A program made the translations under genes and the position numbers. Positions 60,924-64,000 of a DNA stretch of 64,000 bases are shown here, piece after piece. The DNA comes from Janibacter sp. Soil728 (GTDB lineage: Bacteria > Actinomycetota > Actinomycetes > Actinomycetales > Dermatophilaceae): the NCBI RefSeq assembly GCF_001428305.1, contig NZ_LMRZ01000004.1, positions 25,879-89,878 on the forward strand, given 5' to 3'. Numbering within the stretch: position 1 is the first letter of the stretch; each line of letters starts with the position of its first letter. Under the pieces are notes generated by a model. It ran no database searches. It saw nothing but the letters and a program-made list of their open reading frames with translations, and was not told where the DNA came from.

Positions 60924-61592
60924 CTACGGTCGTGAGGCCATCCGCTCGATGAGCGCCGTCGGACCGCTGACGATGATCAGGTCGCCGTTGCGCACCTTGG
61001 TCTCCGGGCGCGCATAGGTGAAGTCCTGACCGGGTGACTTCACCCCGACGACGGTCACGCCGTACTTGCTGCGGATCGAGGACTGCTCGAGCGTGAACCC
61101 CACGGCCTCCTGGGGAGGGGTCATCTTGACGATCGCGAAGCCGTCGTCGAACTCGATGTAGTCCATCAGGCGGCTGCCGATGAGGTGTGCCAGACGCTTG
61201 CCCGACTCGATCTCGGGGGAGAGGACGTGGTGCACGCCGATCCGGTTGAGGATGCGAGCGTGCTCCGGGCTGACCGCCTTGGCCCACACCTTGGGCGCCT
61301 CGCCGTCGATGAGGTTGACCGCGGCGAGCACGCTCGCCTCGATCGAGGACCCGATGGCCAGGACGCTGGCGGAGAAGGTGTGCGGCTTCAGCTCCTCGAT
61401 CGTCGTCACCGAGGTGGCATCGCCCTGGACGATCCGACCGACCCTGGCCAGGTAGGTCTCGGCCAGCGACGGGTCGAGCTCGAGTGCCGTCACCCGGTTG
61501 CCCAGACGGTGCAGCTCGGTGGCGACAGCGCCGCCGAAGCGGCCGAGGCCGAGGACGAGGACGTCCTCGTTGTGCAGACGCATGCGCGGCAC
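60924..61592 (-). CDS. TrkA/KtrA-type potassium transport regulator
   Basis: 222 residues: RCK-N Rossmann domain (VLVLGLGRFGGAVATELHRLGNRVTALELD, about 11-40) and RCK-C domain (about 140-222; SKYGVTVVGVKSPG...RNGDLIIVSGP). It gates a Ktr/Trk channel in response to nucleotides or c-di-AMP; no channel subunit is adjacent. An ATG at 61583 (MRLHNEDV) is an alternative start. Confidence 0.92.
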   Translation of the reverse strand: MPRMRLHNEDVLVLGLGRFGGAVATELHRLGNRVTALELDPSLAETYLARVGRIVQGDATSVTTIEELKPHTFSASVLAIGSSIEASVLAAVNLIDGEAPKVWAKAVSPEHARILNRIGVHHVLSPEIESGKRLAHLIGSRLMDYIEFDDGFAIVKMTPPQEAVGFTLEQSSIRSKYGVTVVGVKSPGQDFTYARPETKVRNGDLIIVSGPTALIERMASRP

Positions 61593-61654
61593 GCGGTCCT
61601 CCGATCATCAGGGGGTCGTGGGAGAAGACACTAGCCGGGGTAGCGTTCCGGACC

Positions 61655-62845
61655 ATGAGCACACAGGCGTGCGCCATCTGGGGCGAGGACTTCACGCGTT
61701 ACGACTTCGGCGTCGGACACCCGATGTCACCGGTACGCCTCGACCTGACAGCGCGGCTGTGCCGCGAGCTCGGGGTCTTCGACGAGATGGACGTCGTCGA
61801 CGTCGAGCCGGCGAGCGATGACGTGCTGGCGACGGTCCACGACCGCGACTACGTCGAGGCCGTCAAGAAGATCTCCGCCGACCCCACGAGTGCCGACGGG
61901 CACTGGGGGATCGGCACGGACGACGTGCCCGCCTTCGCCGGCATCCACGAGGCGAGCGCACGCATCGTCGCCGGCAGCATCGAGGCTGCCCGACGGGTGT
62001 GGAGTGGCGAGGCCGAGCACGCGGTCAACTTCACCGGCGGGATGCACCACGCCATGCGGGGTCGGGCTGCCGGGTTCTGCATCTACAACGACATCGCTGC
62101 GGCCATCGCCTGGCTGCTGGAGCAGGGCGTCGAGCGGGTGGCCTACGTCGATGTGGACGTCCACCACGGCGACGGTGTGCAGGAGATCTTCTACGACGAC
62201 CCGCGGGTGCTCACGGTCTCGGTCCACGAGTCGGGGCGCACCCTCTTCCCGGGGACCGGATGGCCCGGCGACACCGGGGGCCCGGGTGCAGAGGGCACGG
62301 CCGTCAACGTCGCCCTGCCACCGGGCGTCACCGACGGTCCGTGGCTGCGGGCGATCACGTCCGTGGCCGCCCCGGTCGTCCGCGCCTTCGCGCCCCAGGT
62401 CCTGGTGACCCAGCACGGCTGTGACACCCACAAGGACGACCCGCTGGCACACATGGCGCTCTCGCTCGACGCGCAGCGGCAGGCGGCCGTCAACCTGCAC
62501 CGTCTCGCGCACGAGGTGGCCGACGGGCGATGGCTGGCCGTCGGCGGGGGTGGCTACGACATCGCGAGCGCCGTCCCGCGCGCCTGGACGCACCTGACGG
62601 CCATCGCGGCGCACAAGCCGGTGCCGCCCTCGACCGAGACCCCGCAGGCCTGGCGAGACCATGTCGAGCTGGTCGCCGGTCAGGCGGGTCCCACCCGGAT
62701 GGGTGATCTCCCCGACAAGGACCTCCCGATCTGGGTGCAGCCCTGGGCCATGGGATACAACCCGCACAGCGGGGTGGACCGAGCGGTGATGGCCACCCGC
62801 GAGGCGATCTTCCCCCTGCACGGTCTCGACGTCTGGTACGACTGA
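61655..62845 (+). CDS. acuC: AcuC-like class I histone-deacetylase family protein
   Basis: 396 residues of the arginase/deacetylase fold: GHPMSPVRLDL, FTGGMHHAMRGRAAGFCIYNDIAAAI, VAYVDVDVHHGDGVQEIFYDD (zinc ligands), VTQHGCDTHKDDPLAHM and GGGGYD. AcuC deacetylates acetyl-CoA synthetase in B. subtilis; the target here is unknown. The ATG at 61655 fits the family start; it is divergent from the TrkA-type gene. Confidence 0.92.
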   Translation: MSTQACAIWGEDFTRYDFGVGHPMSPVRLDLTARLCRELGVFDEMDVVDVEPASDDVLATVHDRDYVEAVKKISADPTSADGHWGIGTDDVPAFAGIHEASARIVAGSIEAARRVWSGEAEHAVNFTGGMHHAMRGRAAGFCIYNDIAAAIAWLLEQGVERVAYVDVDVHHGDGVQEIFYDDPRVLTVSVHESGRTLFPGTGWPGDTGGPGAEGTAVNVALPPGVTDGPWLRAITSVAAPVVRAFAPQVLVTQHGCDTHKDDPLAHMALSLDAQRQAAVNLHRLAHEVADGRWLAVGGGGYDIASAVPRAWTHLTAIAAHKPVPPSTETPQAWRDHVELVAGQAGPTRMGDLPDKDLPIWVQPWAMGYNPHSGVDRAVMATREAIFPLHGLDVWYD

Positions 62846-63014
62846 AGACCTGTAATCGAGCGGAAGTCATCGGCGTGTCGGGTGGACTTGGGTGAGATGA
62901 ACGCCCTCCCATCTTCCCAGCCGTCACATCTGCCCCTATGGTGGACACCTGCAGGGCTCGTCGAGGTCCGCTGGCATCCGCCGGCGGCACGGTCCTGCGG
63001 ATTACGAGGTGATC

Positions 63015-63212
63015 ATGTCCAACGACCGTCTGGGTGAGGTGCGTTTCCTCACTGTTGCTGAGGTCGCGGCGATCATGCGCGTGTCCAAGATGACCGTGTA
63101 CCGGATGGTCCACAACGGTGACCTGCCGGCCGTGCGCGTGGGTCGCAGCTTCCGGGTCCCCGAGGACGCGGTGCACACGTACCTCGAGACCTCCTTCGTC
63201 GAGACGGCCTGA
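63015..63212 (+). CDS. bldC: BldC-type MerR/excisionase-like DNA-binding protein
   Basis: 65 residues of winged-helix: RFLTVAEVAAIMRVSKMTVYRMVHNGDLPAVRVGRSFRVPEDAVHTYL is nearly the whole protein and matches BldC, a developmental regulator in streptomycetes with a homologue in mycobacteria. Start ATG at 63015 (GTG at 63009 is in frame); ACGAGG upstream. Together with the next gene and the epimerase it forms the conserved bldC-bS22-galE-like set. Confidence 0.9.
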   Translation: MSNDRLGEVRFLTVAEVAAIMRVSKMTVYRMVHNGDLPAVRVGRSFRVPEDAVHTYLETSFVETA

Positions 63213-63266
63213 CCCTCAGCAGCACCCTGAACGAGGCCCCTTGCACGAAGCACTGCGGCGAGCGGA

Positions 63267-63272
63267 TAGACT
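63267..63272 (+). promoter_or_regulatory. Possible -10 element before bS22
   Basis: TAGACT at 63267 with TTGCAC at 63241-63246 (spacing 20, longer than ideal) about 100 bases before the bS22 start. Weak evidence. Confidence 0.3.
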
Positions 63273-63370
63273 CTGTCGTCTGACTCGTTCTCGGTGGGGC
63301 CTGCGACTGCAGGACCAGCATCGCTCGAGGCACCACCGTCAGCACTGATCACGACACGAAGGACATCCGC

Positions 63371-63469
63371 ATGGGTTCTGTCATCAAGAAGCGGCGCAAG
63401 CGCATGGCGAAGAAGAAGCACCGCAAATTGCTGCGCAAGACGCGCCACCAGCGTCGCAACAAGAAGTGA
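63371..63469 (+). CDS. Ribosomal protein bS22 (AURKAIP1/COX24-type mini-protein)
   Basis: 32 residues, of which 18 are Lys or Arg: starts MGSVIKKRRKRMAKKK and ends HQRRNKK. This matches bS22 of mycobacterial and other actinobacterial small ribosomal subunits (COX24/AURKAIP1 domain), where it binds 16S rRNA near the decoding site. AAGGA lies 7 bases before the ATG. A strong hairpin terminator follows at once. It is too short for standard gene length cut-offs. Confidence 0.93.
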   Translation: MGSVIKKRRKRMAKKKHRKLLRKTRHQRRNKK

Positions 63470-63473
63470 CCTC

Positions 63474-63514
63474 ACGAAGGGGGCCCCTCCGCACTGCGGA
63501 CGGGCCCCCTTCGT
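63474..63514 (+). terminator. Terminator hairpin after bS22
   Basis: Arms ACGAAGGGGGCCC (63474-63486) and GGGCCCCCTTCGT (63502-63514) are perfect complements over 13 bases. The loop can form a small second hairpin (TCCGCACTGCGGA). Confidence 0.85.
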
Positions 63515-63646
63515 CATGCCCGCGGGCGGGTGATCCCTGTCTCTCATCGCCGCAGACGACGCTCGGCCCTCCCGCAGAGGCCGTGGCGAGACTAGGCTGC
63601 GGCGCAGTCCATGACCCGTGGTCTTCGTCCTCAAGGAAGGTGTTCC

Positions 63647-64000
63647 GGTGCCCGAGACCGTTCTCGTTGCAGGCGTCTCCCGCCATCTCGGCGGTGCCTT
63701 CGCACGCCGCCTGAGTCGAGATGATTCCGTGGGCCGGATCATCGGCGTCGACGTCGTGCCACCGCGTCACGGCATCGGTCGCGCGGAGTTCATGCGGGCC
63801 GACATCCGCAGCCCTCTCATCAGCCGGATCATCTCGGGCAATGACGTCGACACCGTCGTCCACATGGGCGTCGTCGCGACGCCGCGCGCGGGTGGGGGAC
63901 GGGCCACACAAAAAGAGGTCAACGTCATCGGCACGATGCAGCTCCTGGCTGCCTGCCAGCGAGCCGAGTCGGTCACCAAGCTCATCGTGAAGTCGACGGC
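63647..64000 (+). CDS. NAD-dependent epimerase/dehydratase (GalE2-like), N-terminal part
   Basis: 118 residues before the window edge. Extended SDR fold: VLVAGVSRHLGGAFARRL in place of the usual TGxxGxxG loop (GVSRHLG), followed by IIGVDVVPPRHGIGRAEFMRADIRSP and VVHMGVVATPR...NVIGTMQLLAAC. Start GTG at 63647 with AAGGAAGG at 63632-63639. Its homologue follows bS22 in mycobacteria (Rv0501 type). The catalytic YxxxK lies beyond the window. Confidence 0.85.

Noticed and set aside
1-64000. The 8-mer as a proven FtsK-orienting site
   Set aside because: Strand ratio in this window is only about 2:1, weaker than the near-complete skew expected of such a site; replication direction is unknown.

Overview
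The window is high-GC DNA from a Gram-positive actinobacterium. The evidence is the many GTG starts, the gene order hpt-ftsH-folE-folP-folBK, panC-panD-nadB-nadC and lysS-lsr2...clpC, the nucleoid protein Lsr2, a BldC-type regulator next to the tiny ribosomal protein bS22, and a ClgR-like site before clpC. I would guess Micrococcales, perhaps Intrasporangiaceae, but that is inference from sequence style only.

Layout. 1-841: the end of an integrated element (tyrosine recombinase, truncated by the window edge) abutting a tRNA-Thr(CGT). 0.9-12.3 kb: housekeeping genes (epoxide-hydrolase-like enzyme, SRPBCC protein, ppa, dacB, DUF2342 metalloprotease, tilS, hpt, ftsH, folE, folP, a folB-folK fusion, a DUF3180-type membrane protein). 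12.3-18.1 kb: a class F sortase beside a repeat-bearing surface protein, an orphan NuoD, a lipid-anchored SGNH hydrolase and a MidA/NDUFAF7-type methyltransferase. 18.1-27.9 kb: pantothenate and NAD synthesis (DUF2520 protein, panC, panD, nadB, nadC), an ABC transporter pair, lysS, a small membrane protein, lsr2 and an FhuF-like protein. nadB carries an in-frame array of a palindromic repeat that also occurs between genes at 46.6 kb.

27.9-37.6 kb: an end-joining and repair neighbourhood (LigD polymerase and ligase as separate genes, Ku, an Nei-type glycosylase). It is interrupted by a lower-GC four-gene island at 30.2-33.4 kb coding for a secreted cysteine-containing peptide, an ABC ATPase and two membrane proteins. 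The island is flanked by a direct duplication of the ligase 5' end; the right copy is a decayed pseudogene. This is the best candidate for an undescribed system.

37.6-46.6 kb: flavin reductase, a DUF4328 protein, a monooxygenase-like protein, clpC, an ArsR/SRPBCC/TIGR03086 operon with a clear operator, a DUF305 lipoprotein, an LVIVD-repeat secreted protein and an acetyltransferase. 46.7-53.7 kb: a minus-strand series with mutY, a DUF4185-like lipidless membrane-anchored protein, disA, radA, a glycolate-oxidase-type flavoprotein and a Cys-rich hypothetical. 53.8-60.8 kb: a plus-strand series with a Ppx/GppA phosphatase, a sugar-isomerase-like protein, an ABC exporter, a lipid kinase, a degenerate proline dehydrogenase homologue, proC and two GNATs. 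60.9-64 kb: a TrkA-type K+ regulator, acuC-like deacetylase, bldC, bS22 and a truncated NAD-dependent epimerase.

Several groups work together: folate synthesis from GTP, pantothenate plus NAD synthesis from aspartate, c-di-AMP synthesis with RadA and MutY repair functions, and Ku/LigD end joining. A short motif, CGAAGGGG and its complement, recurs through coding and non-coding DNA far more often than expected.
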